Positions 24,819 through 32,973 of a DNA stretch of 39,831 bases are shown piece by piece. Position 1 is the stretch's first letter, and every line of letters begins with the position of its first letter. Under the pieces are notes generated by a model. It worked only from the letters and a program-made list of their open reading frames with translations. It did no database searches and was not told where the DNA came from. This DNA is from Pseudoxanthomonas sp. (lineage in GTDB: Bacteria; Pseudomonadota; Gammaproteobacteria; Xanthomonadales; Xanthomonadaceae): contig NZ_PKDG01000046.1 in NCBI RefSeq assembly GCF_002863005.1, positions 1 through 39,831 on the forward strand, given 5' to 3'. The position numbers and the translations under genes are program-made.

Positions 24819-25205
24819 ATGAAGCTCTCAATGCGCATAAGGATTGCGCGCCAACGCGCACGGATGTCCCAAGAAGCGCTCGCGCTCAATCTTGGAGTTA
24901 CGCGCAGTGCCGTTGCCAACTGGGAAGGTACCGACGGCGTGCTGCCTGCATCCGCGCGCTTGGCGAGGCTGGCTGAGATTACTGACGTGAGTTTCGAGTG
25001 GTTGGCCACGGGTCGCGGCCCCCTCCGACATGCCAGGGGCACCGACAAGGTGTCTGACATGGAGGGCGAGTTCATCCACGACGAAGTGGAGCGGCGGCTG
25101 CTGCAAGCTTTCAGGGAGATGACGGCTGATGCTCGCCTGCAACTACTTCTTATCGTGGAGGCTGGGAGAGGCAACAGGCGAACGGCGGACAGACCCCTGC
25201 GCTGA
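24819..25205 (+). CDS. XRE-family transcriptional regulator
   Basis: A 128-aa DNA-binding protein. The Cro/CI helix-turn-helix occupies about residues 5-65: RIRIARQRARMSQEALALNL, then VTRSAVANWEGTDGVLP and LARLAEITDVSFEWLATGRG, a common XRE layout. The C-terminal 60 residues (EFIHDEVERRLLQAFREMTA onward) are helical and probably dimerise. It is transcribed away from the HlyD-headed unit, so it is the likely local regulator. The start at 24819 was chosen to open the helix-turn-helix; upstream in-frame ATGs add a hydrophobic stretch unlike a regulator. The ribosome site is weak. Confidence 0.85.
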   Translation: MKLSMRIRIARQRARMSQEALALNLGVTRSAVANWEGTDGVLPASARLARLAEITDVSFEWLATGRGPLRHARGTDKVSDMEGEFIHDEVERRLLQAFREMTADARLQLLLIVEAGRGNRRTADRPLR

Positions 25206-25219
25206 AGGGTGCGTCTTTG

Positions 25220-25636
25220 TCAGAACGGCTTCGCCAGCACCAGCCAGACGATCGCGATCAACGCGAACAGCGGCAGTTCGTTGAACCATTTCAACGCCGT
25301 GGGCGATGGCAGCGACTTGCCTTTCGCCACGCCCTTGAGCCAGCGGCCGGTGACGATGAAGTGCGCCAGGGTCAACGCCACCAGCGTCAGCTTGGCGTGC
25401 AGCCAGCCGCCGCTGATGCCGAAGTGGAACCACAGCACGCCACCCAGGATCACCGCGATGCCGAACATGGTGTGGCCGAAGCCATACAGGCGGCGCCCCA
25501 TCAGCAGCAGGCGCGCCTGCACGTCGGGCTGCCCGGTTGTCTCGGCCAGGTTGACCAGGATGCGCGGCAGGTAGAACACGGTCGCCATCCAGGCGATAAC
25601 GAAGACGAGGTGGAAGGTCTTGACCCACAGGTACAT
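25220..25636 (-). CDS. hemJ: HemJ-like protoporphyrinogen oxidase (CopD-type membrane protein)
   Basis: A 138-aa inner-membrane protein with four helices. HemJ oxidises protoporphyrinogen IX in haem synthesis in bacteria lacking HemG/HemY. The N-terminus MYLWVKTFHLVFVIAWMATV has the conserved early His (His9). FYLPRILVN, WLHAKLTLV and the C-terminal KWFNELPLF fit the HemJ pattern, with Lys where many members have Arg before NExP. CopD-family annotation is the alternative name for the same short fold. The start ATG opens helix 1. It is divergent from the methyltransferase gene. Confidence 0.72.
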   Translation of the reverse strand: MYLWVKTFHLVFVIAWMATVFYLPRILVNLAETTGQPDVQARLLLMGRRLYGFGHTMFGIAVILGGVLWFHFGISGGWLHAKLTLVALTLAHFIVTGRWLKGVAKGKSLPSPTALKWFNELPLFALIAIVWLVLAKPF

Positions 25637-25735
25637 GCGGCTGGCTCCGTCTGGCTGCGCGGGATGGCGTGCGGCGCATAGGATAGCGCGCCGCATCGCG
25701 TAAGCTTCCCGCCTTTCCGCACGCCGGGCACGCGC

Positions 25736-26344
25736 ATGACCAAGCAGTACGACGCCGACTACTTCCAGCGCTGGTATCGCGACGGCGACATCGGGGGCGC
25801 ACCGCGGCTTGCGCGCAAGGTGGCGCTGGCGGTGGCGGTGGCTGAATACCACCTGGAACGACCGATCCGCACGGTGCTGGACATCGGTTGCGGCGAAGGC
25901 GCGTGGCGTGCGCCACTGCTGAAGCTGCGGCCGAAACTGCAGTACCTGGGCTTCGACGGCAGCGAGTACGCCGTCCGCCGCTTCGGTCGCACGCGCAATC
26001 TGCACTACGCACGCTTCGAAGAGTTCGAATACCTGCGCCCATGCGAACCCGTCGATCTGCTGGTCTGCTCGGACGTGCTGCATTACGTGCCGACCCGCGA
26101 ACTCAAGCGCGGGCTACGGGGCCTGGCGGAGTTGAGCGGCGGCGTGGCCTTCCTGGAGACGTTCGCGAAGGAGGACGCGTTCGAAGGCGACCATGACGGC
26201 TTCCAGCCGCGCAGGGCGGCGTGGTACCGGCAAGCCTTCCATGGTGAGGGGTTCCAGTCCATCGGAAACCATTGCTGGCTGGGCCCGCGACTAGCGGGCG
26301 ACGTGGCGGTACTGGAGGCCGCGGATTTCCGGCCGATAACCTGA
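25736..26344 (+). CDS. Class I SAM-dependent methyltransferase
   Basis: A 202-aa cytoplasmic protein. Motif I is VLDIGCGEGAWRAPLL (about residues 47-62). An acidic motif II follows in YLGFDGSEYAVRRF, and the post-II segment DLLVCSDVLHYVP fits the class I fold. The N-terminal YDADYFQRWYRDGDIGGAP resembles small uncharacterised xanthomonad methyltransferases. The substrate is unknown. It stands alone between hemJ (divergent) and the PHB depolymerase gene 81 nt downstream. Confidence 0.85.
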   Translation: MTKQYDADYFQRWYRDGDIGGAPRLARKVALAVAVAEYHLERPIRTVLDIGCGEGAWRAPLLKLRPKLQYLGFDGSEYAVRRFGRTRNLHYARFEEFEYLRPCEPVDLLVCSDVLHYVPTRELKRGLRGLAELSGGVAFLETFAKEDAFEGDHDGFQPRRAAWYRQAFHGEGFQSIGNHCWLGPRLAGDVAVLEAADFRPIT

Positions 26345-26425
26345 ACAGGCCGCGCGCGGCGGCACCCGGCTTTGGGGTATGCTGCGACGCAGCACCGTGC
26401 ACCAAAAGCGGGAATCCGGACAGCC

Positions 26426-27673
26426 ATGACCTTGTACCAACTGCACGAACTCGGACGCGCATGGATGGCGCCACTGGCCTACATGGCCGAAGCCAATGCA
26501 AGGATGTTCTCGACACCGACCAGCTGGCTCTCCAATGTGCCGGGCGCCGAGCGCATCGCCGCCGGCAACGAACTCGTCCACCGCATCGGCAAGGATTACG
26601 AAAAGCCGGCGTGGGACATCCGCGAAGTCGAGGCGCACGGTCGCAGCGTGCCCGTGGTGGAGCTGGAAGCGCTGAAGAAGCCCTTCTGCCGCCTGCTGCG
26701 GTTCAAACGCTACACCGACGATGCGGCCACCATCGCCGAGCTGAAGGACGACCCCACGGTCCTGGTGGTCGCGCCGCTGTCCGGGCACCACGCCACCCTG
26801 CTGCGCGATACCGTGCACACGCTGCTGCGCAACCACAAGGTTTACGTGACCGACTGGGTCGACGCGCGCATGGTCCCCGAATCGGAGGGCGCTTTCAGCC
26901 TCGATGACTACGTTGCCTACGTGGAGGAGTTCATCCGCCATATCGGCGCGGAGAAGCTGCACGTCATCAGCGTCTGCCAACCGACGGTACCGGTGCTTGC
27001 TGCGGTTTCGCTGATGGCCGCGCGTGGCGAGCCCACGCCGCGTTCGCTGGTGATGATGGGTGGGCCGATCGATGCGCGCCGCAGTCCGACCGAAGTGAAC
27101 AGCCTGGCGACGCGCAATCCGCTGTCGTGGTTCGAGAACAACGTCATCCATACCGTGCCGATGCCTTACCCGGGCGAAGGCCGCCGCGTGTATCCCGGGT
27201 TCCTGCAGCATGCCGGCTTCCTCGCGATGAACCCCAGCCGGCACTTCATGTCGCACTGGGACTTCTATGCCGACCTGGTGAAGGGCGACCTGCAGGACGC
27301 AGAATCGCACCGCAAGTTCTACGACGAATACAACGCCGTGCTCGACATGCCGGCCGAGTATTACCTGGACACCATCCGCACCGTGTTCCAGGAATTCCTG
27401 CTGCCGCGCGGCGAGTGGACGGTCAATGGCGAACTCGTGAAGCCGGCCGCCATCAGGAAGACCGCACTGATGAGCATCGAGGGAGAACTCGACGACATCT
27501 CCGGCCAGGGCCAGACCGCTGCCGCGCACGACCTGTGCACCGGCATCGCGAAAGCGCACCACAAGCACCTGACCGTCGAAGGCGCCGGCCACTACGGCAT
27601 CTTCAGCGGCCGTCGCTGGCGCGAGAAGGTCTATCCGCAGGTGCGCGATTTCATCGCCAAGTACGCCGGTTGA
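26426..27673 (+). CDS. phaZ: Intracellular polyhydroxyalkanoate (PHB) depolymerase
   Basis: A 415-aa cytoplasmic hydrolase that mobilises native PHB granules. It has the alpha/beta-hydrolase fold with VLVVAPLSGHHATLLRDTV as oxyanion region. The nucleophile elbow SVCQPTVP has Cys184 in place of Ser, as known for Cupriavidus PhaZ1-type enzymes (Cys183). It also has the C-terminal EGELDDISGQGQT (acid residue region) and GAGHYGIFSGRRW with catalytic His. The start ATG was chosen over an upstream in-frame ATG because it opens the family-typical MTLYQLHELGRAW. No phaC or phasin gene is in the window. A bidirectional terminator follows. Confidence 0.9.
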   Translation: MTLYQLHELGRAWMAPLAYMAEANARMFSTPTSWLSNVPGAERIAAGNELVHRIGKDYEKPAWDIREVEAHGRSVPVVELEALKKPFCRLLRFKRYTDDAATIAELKDDPTVLVVAPLSGHHATLLRDTVHTLLRNHKVYVTDWVDARMVPESEGAFSLDDYVAYVEEFIRHIGAEKLHVISVCQPTVPVLAAVSLMAARGEPTPRSLVMMGGPIDARRSPTEVNSLATRNPLSWFENNVIHTVPMPYPGEGRRVYPGFLQHAGFLAMNPSRHFMSHWDFYADLVKGDLQDAESHRKFYDEYNAVLDMPAEYYLDTIRTVFQEFLLPRGEWTVNGELVKPAAIRKTALMSIEGELDDISGQGQTAAAHDLCTGIAKAHHKHLTVEGAGHYGIFSGRRWREKVYPQVRDFIAKYAG

Positions 27674-27737
27674 TCCGACCCGGGGTGGCGGGACGCCAAT
27701 CGCGACACTGTCGAACGACCGGCGCCTCCAGGCTCAG

Positions 27738-27769
27738 CAAGAAGGCCGCCCTCACGGGCGGCCTTCTTG
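27738..27769. terminator. 14-bp perfect hairpin between convergent genes
   Basis: CAAGAAGGCCGCCC and its exact complement around a TCAC loop, 64 nt after phaZ and 31 nt before the end of the convergent membrane-protein gene. The A-rich/T-rich stem ends suggest bidirectional termination, although the U-tract is short. Confidence 0.75.
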
Positions 27770-27799
27770 TTCGCGACGCACGGCGATCCCCGTCTTCCT

Positions 27800-28717
27800 T
27801 TACACCACCGGCGTACGCACCAGCAGGTGCTTCGCGAGCCAGCCGTGGAAGACGCCGACGAAACGCGCCAGGTGCAGCGTGGCGAACAGCAGGACGAATC
27901 CGATGACGGACAGTAGCGGCAGCATCCAGGGCGCGTCGGTGACCATGTTCCAGTGGCCGAAGTTCAGCACATAGTCGAAGGGAAGGAAGTAGGCCACCGG
28001 CGCCGCGATGAAACCCAGCGACAGCGCAAGCAGGGTGATGGCCACCGAGAAGTACAGGACGCCGAGCGGATGCATCAGCAGCAGGTACAGCATCGCGGTC
28101 CACGTGCGGCCATCGGTGAAGAGTTCCTTCAGCCGCGTCATCCACGGCTTGTCGCGTTGCGTGTAGAGCGGGCGGCGCGGCATGCGCTCGCCGAGCAACA
28201 CCTCGACCACCCGCCCTTCCACCAGCGACAGCAGCCGTACCGACATCAGGAACAGCAGCAACAACGGGATGCCGACGATCAGGATCAGCAGGCCGGTCGA
28301 CAGGCTGGCCCCGGTCACCACCCAGGTGAAATAGAACGTGCCCGTCGCCAGCGACAGCAGCATGTAGAACAGGGCGCCGTAGGTGCGGGGATCGGCTGCC
28401 ACGCCGAAGAAGCGTCCCAGCAGCGACTTGCGCTTCGGCGGCACCGGCGGGCGCAATGCCCTGGCGACCGTGACCTCGGTTTCCCGGTAGATCTCGGCGA
28501 CCTCCTCCGGCGCACCGTAGCTGCCGGCGACCGAAGCGATCACCTCGGCTTCCGACTTGCCCGGGTTCTCCGCCAGTTCCGAACGCAGGTACTCCTCTGC
28601 GTCGTACACGGCATCCTGGATCATCGCCTTGTCGGCGCCGGCCAGGGCCGCACGCAGCTGGTCGAGATACTCGGGGATGGTGGTGGGCAGGCTGCCCGAA
28701 ACGGTGGTGGTGTTCAT
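27800..28717 (-). CDS. DUF1700-like/sensor-domain membrane protein, PadR partner
   Basis: A 305-aa protein. Residues 1-85 form a soluble helical DUF1700-like domain (IPEYLDQLRAAL, AEEYLRSELAEN, SVAGSYGAPEEVAEIY). Five or six membrane helices follow, with a conserved central RLLSLVEGRVVEVLLGERMP and GPxY-type loops of the putative-sensor family. Such proteins are commonly encoded directly after a PadR-like repressor, as here (4-nt overlap), and are thought to respond to envelope stress or membrane-active compounds. The molecular role is not established. The convergent phaZ is separated by a strong hairpin. Confidence 0.8.
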   Translation of the reverse strand: MNTTTVSGSLPTTIPEYLDQLRAALAGADKAMIQDAVYDAEEYLRSELAENPGKSEAEVIASVAGSYGAPEEVAEIYRETEVTVARALRPPVPPKRKSLLGRFFGVAADPRTYGALFYMLLSLATGTFYFTWVVTGASLSTGLLILIVGIPLLLLFLMSVRLLSLVEGRVVEVLLGERMPRRPLYTQRDKPWMTRLKELFTDGRTWTAMLYLLLMHPLGVLYFSVAITLLALSLGFIAAPVAYFLPFDYVLNFGHWNMVTDAPWMLPLLSVIGFVLLFATLHLARFVGVFHGWLAKHLLVRTPVV

Positions 28718-29079
28718 GCAGGAATCCCCTCAAGCACGGAATCGACGGAATCGCGGGTGGCGCGCCAGGCGGCGGCCCAGGACTGCAGGGTCTGCCGCCC
28801 TGCCTCGGTGATGCGGTAGTAGCGGCGCGGAGGTCCGGCGACCGACGGCTCGACGAAACTGTCGAGCAGGCCGCCTCCCTCGAGATTGCGCAGTACCGGA
28901 TACAGCGCGCTCTGCTTGCCGCTGAGCACGCCCTCGCCCACGCGTTCGAGCTGCTTGGCGATCAGGTAGCCATACAGCGGCTCGCCGGCGCGGGCCAGGA
29001 CCGCCAGCAATGCCAGCGACACGGTGCCGGCGCTGAGCTCTTTCTGGAACTTCTTCAGGTGGATGTCGGGCTCGTTCAT
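28714..29079 (-). CDS. PadR-family transcriptional regulator
   Basis: A 121-aa winged-helix repressor. The N-terminal helix-turn-helix runs LSAGTVSLALLAVLARAGEP to LYGYLIAKQLERVGEG (about residues 15-50). The diagnostic SGKQSALYPVLRNLEGGGLL and the wing GPPRRYYRITEAGR follow, then a single dimerisation helix, as in short PadR-s1 members. It overlaps the membrane-protein gene by 4 nt, so the pair is co-expressed. A direct repeat in the upstream region is a candidate autoregulatory site. Confidence 0.92.
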   Translation of the reverse strand: MNEPDIHLKKFQKELSAGTVSLALLAVLARAGEPLYGYLIAKQLERVGEGVLSGKQSALYPVLRNLEGGGLLDSFVEPSVAGPPRRYYRITEAGRQTLQSWAAAWRATRDSVDSVLEGIPA

Positions 29080-29121
29080 CGTTCCCCCTCCGCGGGACCC
29101 CCGCTAGGTTGGAGAGGATGC

Positions 29122-29145
29122 TATTGCGAAGTTTGATATAGCGAA
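29122..29145 (-). promoter_or_regulatory. Direct repeat upstream of padR gene
   Basis: TATTGCGAA (29122-29130) and TATAGCGAA (29137-29145), 15 nt apart, are embedded in a weak GCTAT...ATAGC dyad about 40-65 nt before the PadR start. The surrounding 29080-29298 holds no gene. Binding is inferred only from position. Confidence 0.35.
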
Positions 29146-29298
29146 TGTGCCAGTAGTCACCCCGTCCTGCGTCATGACGTCCAGGCAGTCAGGGAGGCGC
29201 GGGAACACGCGCGCGCTGGTGGCAGGCCTGCGTGGCCCGGGCGGTCGACATGGGTAGCGTGGCGGCCCTGCAGGACTGCCGGCACCGGGACGCACGCC

Positions 29299-29844
29299 CT
29301 ACTTGACCCGCCGCTTCTCCAGCTTGCGTGCCAGCGTGCGCCGGTGAAGTCCCAGCCGGCGTGCGGCTTCGGAGATATTGAAGTCGCTGGCCGCGAGCGC
29401 TTCGTGGATGTGTTCCCACTCCAGCGTCTTGATGGAGGTCGTGCGCGCGGTCAGTTCCACGTCGGCATCGCCCGCGGCGCGCTGGAAGGCCGCTTCGATA
29501 TCGTCGGTGTTCGACGGTTTGGCGAGGTAGTGGCGTGCGCCCAGCTTGATCGCCTCCACCGCGGTGGCGATGCTGGCATAGCCGGTCAGCACCACGATCA
29601 CCATCGACGGGTCGGCGTCGTGCAGCCGCTTGACGCTGGACAGGCCGGACGCGCCGCCGGCCAGCTTGAGATCCACCACCGCATGCGTGGGCGCGAACTC
29701 CGCCAGCAGCGCCGCCATGCCTTCCTCGCCCGCGAGATGACGCACCTGGTAGCCGCGCCGTTCGAAGGAACGCACCAGCGTCCGCGCGAACGCCGCATCG
29801 TCCTCGACGATCAGCAACCGGCGCTCAATCCTGGTCGTCAACAT
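29299..29844 (-). CDS. regA: RegA/PrrA/ActR-type response regulator
   Basis: A 181-aa DNA-binding response regulator. The receiver domain has the acidic pair in LLIVEDD, phospho-acceptor Asp58 in AVVDLKL, Thr in VLTGYAS, and Lys in YLAKPS. A proline-poor linker leads to a Fis-like helix-turn-helix, NISEAARRLGLHRRTLARKL, near the C-terminus, the RegA hallmark. It overlaps the kinase gene regB by 20 nt. In studied bacteria RegA controls respiration and other energy metabolism according to redox state; its place after cyo genes fits that, but targets here are inferred. Confidence 0.9.
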   Translation of the reverse strand: MLTTRIERRLLIVEDDAAFARTLVRSFERRGYQVRHLAGEEGMAALLAEFAPTHAVVDLKLAGGASGLSSVKRLHDADPSMVIVVLTGYASIATAVEAIKLGARHYLAKPSNTDDIEAAFQRAAGDADVELTARTTSIKTLEWEHIHEALAASDFNISEAARRLGLHRRTLARKLEKRRVK

Positions 29845-31171
29845 CCGTCTCCTCGATCGCGATCGCCGCCAGCGGCAACGTCAGCGTGACCGTCGCGCCG
29901 CCCTGCGGCTGGTTGGCCGCATCCAGCCTGCCACCGAGCGTGCGCGCCACGTTGACCGACAGGAACAGCCCCAGGCCTCCGCCCGGCCTGCCCTTGCTGC
30001 TGTTGTAGGGCGTGCCCAGGCGCCGCAGGATGCCGGGCTCGAAGCCGGGGCCGGCATCGGAGACCTCGACCCTCACGGCGTCATCGTGGATGCGGACGTC
30101 CATCCCGACCCAGTCCGGCGACGCTTCCAGCGCGTTGTCGAGCACGTTGAACACCATCTGTCGAAGTCCGGCATCGGTGACGATACGGCGATCGAAGGGC
30201 GTCTGGTTGCGGTATTCGAAGCGGGACGGACCGCGCGCCTGTTCCCATTCATGCGCCAGATCGTCGAACAGCGCATGCAGCGTCGTCTCCGTCGGCGCCT
30301 CGGCACGCGTCTCGCCGGCGGCCATCAGGATATTGGTGACGATGGACTTGCAGCGCGCGACCTGGACCTGCATTTCCAGCACATCGTTGTGCAGCTCGCC
30401 ATCGGACGCCATGGTGGGCAGGTGCTGCCAGTCGCCGAGGATCACCGACAGCGTGGACAGCGGCGTACCCAGTTCGTGTGCGGCACCCGAGGCCAGCAGC
30501 CCGATGCGCACGATGTGCTCCTCCTCCACCGCCCGCTGGCGCAGCTCGGCCAGCCGCGCGTCGCGCTCGCGCAGGATGCCGCCGATGCGGGTGATGAACA
30601 CGACCAGCAGGCCGGCGATCAGGAGGAAGCACACCAGCAATCCCTGCACGTAGTGGTCGGCCAGCCCACGCGCCGGTTCCACGGCCAGCTTCAGCGGCGC
30701 GGGCACGGCTGCCAGCCCCACCACGCACAGCGCAGCGGCAGCCGCGATCACCCAGCTGCCCGGCGAGCGCAGCAGTACCGTGCCGATCACGACCTGCAGC
30801 AGGAACAGGAACACGAACGGATTGGCGATGCCGCCCGACAGGTACAGCTGGATGGTCAGCGAGGCCACGTCCACCAGCAGGCCGATCAACAGCGCGCCGT
30901 GGGACACCTGCGCATGACGCCGCCACCACGCGTGGCTGGCCAGGTTGAACAGTGCCAGCGCGGCCAGCACGGCGAACATCGGCGCGAGCGGCAACGCGAT
31001 ATCCAGGCCGTACTGCACCATGAGGATCGTCGCCACCTGACCGACCACCGCGATCCAGCGCAGCTGGATGAGCTGCTGCAGGTTGCGCAGCCCGGCGCGG
31101 TCGTGCGAGCCGTCCATGCGGGGCACGGCGCGCCCGGGATCGTCGACGGAATCAGCCTGGCGGAAGTACAT
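29825..31171 (-). CDS. regB: RegB/PrrB-type redox-sensing histidine kinase
   Basis: A 448-aa inner-membrane kinase. Six helices occupy about residues 37-195. The quinone-binding heptad GGIANPF (residues 113-119) is the RegB signature. The H-box ASGAAHELGTPLST carries His232. Cys274, in VARCKSIV 42 residues after it, matches the position of the redox-active Cys of RegB. The ATPase has N (VLDNALEA), G1 (DAGPGFEPG) and G2 (GGGLGLFLS). The start is uncertain: ATG 31171 overlaps SURF1 by 20 nt; ATG 31117 and 31204 are alternatives, and none has a strong ribosome site. It is cotranscribed with cyoABCD-SURF1 by position. Confidence 0.88.
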   Translation of the reverse strand: MYFRQADSVDDPGRAVPRMDGSHDRAGLRNLQQLIQLRWIAVVGQVATILMVQYGLDIALPLAPMFAVLAALALFNLASHAWWRRHAQVSHGALLIGLLVDVASLTIQLYLSGGIANPFVFLFLLQVVIGTVLLRSPGSWVIAAAAALCVVGLAAVPAPLKLAVEPARGLADHYVQGLLVCFLLIAGLLVVFITRIGGILRERDARLAELRQRAVEEEHIVRIGLLASGAAHELGTPLSTLSVILGDWQHLPTMASDGELHNDVLEMQVQVARCKSIVTNILMAAGETRAEAPTETTLHALFDDLAHEWEQARGPSRFEYRNQTPFDRRIVTDAGLRQMVFNVLDNALEASPDWVGMDVRIHDDAVRVEVSDAGPGFEPGILRRLGTPYNSSKGRPGGGLGLFLSVNVARTLGGRLDAANQPQGGATVTLTLPLAAIAIEETDVDDQD

Positions 31172-31943
31172 GCGGGTCCGGGGGGCGACGGAGGCGCCGA
31201 TCATGGCGCAACCGGCGCTCCGACGCGAGCAGCAAGCCACCGCCGACCAGCGCCAGCAACGCCATGCCGAACCAGGTCAGCGCATAGGACAGGTGCGGAT
31301 CGCGGAACGTCACCACGGTCATGCCGCCGCGCGGCCACCCGCGCACGGCCGGATCGCGGTCGGCATCGATGAAGAACGGCGCGACGTCCCGGACCGGCAG
31401 GCCCCGCGCGCCGGCGATCGCGGCGACGTCGCGCGAGTACCATCGGTCCTCCGTCGGCACGTTCCGGCGCAGGAAACCGCCCCCCGGCTCGCTCATGCGC
31501 AGGAGCCCTTGCACCACCACCCGGCCCTCCGGCGCAGGCGATACCGCCCCGCCGATCGGCACGAAGCCGCGGTTCACCAGCACGCTATCGCCATCGTCGG
31601 TCTGCAGCGGCTGGAGCAGCCAGAAGCCGCCACCGAGTTCGGTGACCGCCTGCGTGCGCGTTTCGCTGCCGGGCACGAAACGCCCGCTGACCGATACGCG
31701 CCGGTAACTGTCGTTCGCGTCGCTGACGGACGCCCACTGAGCGCGCGACGGCGCGGGCACAGCCGCTGCGTGGATGCGCGCATCGACGCGCGCGATCAGA
31801 TCGTGCTTCCACGCCATCCGCTGCAGCTGCCACACGCCCAGTGCGATGAATCCGCAGAAGGCGACCGCCAGCAGGCCGGCGAACGCGACCCGCCACCGCC
31901 TGCACGGCGCAGGAGGACGCGTCGCGGCGGCGGGATCGTTCAC
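31152..31943 (-). CDS. SURF1-family oxidase assembly protein
   Basis: A 263-aa inner-membrane protein helping haem insertion into haem-copper oxidases. It has two membrane helices, residues 17-38 (AFAGLLAVAFCGFIALGVWQ) and near the C-terminus (LTWFGMALLALVGGGLLLA). Between them is the periplasmic domain with GVWQLQRMAWK, the conserved VLVNRGFVP, and EPGGGFLRRN. The GTG at 31943 overlaps the cyoD stop by 4 nt (GTGA), favouring it over a longer upstream frame. SURF1 is classically linked to haem-A-containing oxidases, so its presence in a cyo operon raises the question of which haem the oxidase uses. Confidence 0.9.
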   Translation of the reverse strand: MNDPAAATRPPAPCRRWRVAFAGLLAVAFCGFIALGVWQLQRMAWKHDLIARVDARIHAAAVPAPSRAQWASVSDANDSYRRVSVSGRFVPGSETRTQAVTELGGGFWLLQPLQTDDGDSVLVNRGFVPIGGAVSPAPEGRVVVQGLLRMSEPGGGFLRRNVPTEDRWYSRDVAAIAGARGLPVRDVAPFFIDADRDPAVRGWPRGGMTVVTFRDPHLSYALTWFGMALLALVGGGLLLASERRLRHDRRLRRPPDPHVLPPG

Positions 31944-32341
31944 GGCAGGCTCTGGACCGCGTCCTGCACCTGATGCATGTCGTGCGAGCCCGGCATCATG
32001 TGGGTGTTCATGTTGTGCATGACCCACAACGTGCCGGCCAGCACGATCACCAGAAGGACGGCGGTGAAGATCAGCGCGAACAGGTTCCAGCCGCCTTCCG
32101 ACTTCGGATTCATGTGCAGGAAATACACCATGTGCACGACCACCTGGACCATGGCGAAGGCCAGGATCACCAGCGTGGTGATGGCCGGTGTGGGCAGCAC
32201 CTTGGCCATCACCAGCCAGAATGGGATTGCAGTCAGCACGACCGACAGCACGAAGCCGGTCGCGTACTCCTTCAGGCTGGCGTGCGGAATGCCGTCCTCG
32301 AAAACGTCGTCGTGTTCGGAAGAAGAAGAAGGGTTGGCCAT
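31940..32341 (-). CDS. cyoD: Cytochrome o ubiquinol oxidase subunit IV
   Basis: A 133-aa subunit with three helices: KEYATGFVLSVVLTAIPFWL, ITTLVILAFAMVQVVVHMVY and LFALIFTAVLLVIVLAGTLW. The FLHMNPKSEGGWN loop is the CyoD signature. The N-terminus is Ser/Glu/Asp-rich and the C-terminal tail is Met/His-rich (MHNMNTHMMPGSHDMHQ), longer than in E. coli. The ATG shares one nucleotide with the cyoC stop. Assembly/stabilisation role in the oxidase complex is family knowledge. Confidence 0.95.
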   Translation of the reverse strand: MANPSSSSEHDDVFEDGIPHASLKEYATGFVLSVVLTAIPFWLVMAKVLPTPAITTLVILAFAMVQVVVHMVYFLHMNPKSEGGWNLFALIFTAVLLVIVLAGTLWVMHNMNTHMMPGSHDMHQVQDAVQSLP

Positions 32342-32973
32342 CACTGCACGCCCATCAGGTAGACGAAGGTAAAGACGCCGATCCAGACGACGTCCAGGAA
32401 ATGCCAGAACATCGACAGGCAGGCGATGCGGCGCGTGGTGGTGCGATTGAGCCCCCACTTGCGCACCTGTACGCACAGCACGACCAGCCAGATGACGCCG
32501 AACAGCACGTGCAGGCCGTGTGTGCCGACCAGGGTGAAGAACGCCGACAGGAACGCGCTGCGCTGGGGTCCCGCACCTATGTGGATCAGGTGATGGAACT
32601 CGTAGACCTCGATCGACAGGAACGCCAGGCCCAGCAGGCCGGTGACCAGAAGCCAGCCGACCGTACCGCGGGCGCTGCGCTTCATCATCGCCAGCATCGC
32701 GAAGCCGTAGGTGATCGACGACACCAGCAGGATGCCCGTATTGATCGCGACCAGGTGCAGGTTGGGCAGGAACAGGTCGCGGCCGGACGGGCCGGCCGCA
32801 TAGCTGCCGGAAAACACTCCGAACGTGGCGAACAGGCTGCCGAAGATCATCAGGTCGCTGAGCAGGTAGATCCAGAAGCCCAGCAGCGTGCCGTTCTCGG
32901 GATGATGCCTGCCCTCGGTGTCCAGGAACACCGGCGAGCCGTCGGGTCGATTCAGGGCGATGGACTCAGACAT
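32341..32973 (-). CDS. cyoC: Cytochrome o ubiquinol oxidase subunit III
   Basis: A 210-aa inner-membrane subunit with five helices. It begins polar ([16 protein letters not shown]), then [56 protein letters not shown] and the closing [19 protein letters not shown], all typical of CyoC. The ATG overlaps the cyoB stop by 8 nt. It stabilises the subunit I core. Confidence 0.95.
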   Translation of the reverse strand: MSESIALNRPDGSPVFLDTEGRHHPENGTLLGFWIYLLSDLMIFGSLFATFGVFSGSYAAGPSGRDLFLPNLHLVAINTGILLVSSITYGFAMLAMMKRSARGTVGWLLVTGLLGLAFLSIEVYEFHHLIHIGAGPQRSAFLSAFFTLVGTHGLHVLFGVIWLVVLCVQVRKWGLNRTTTRRIACLSMFWHFLDVVWIGVFTFVYLMGVQ

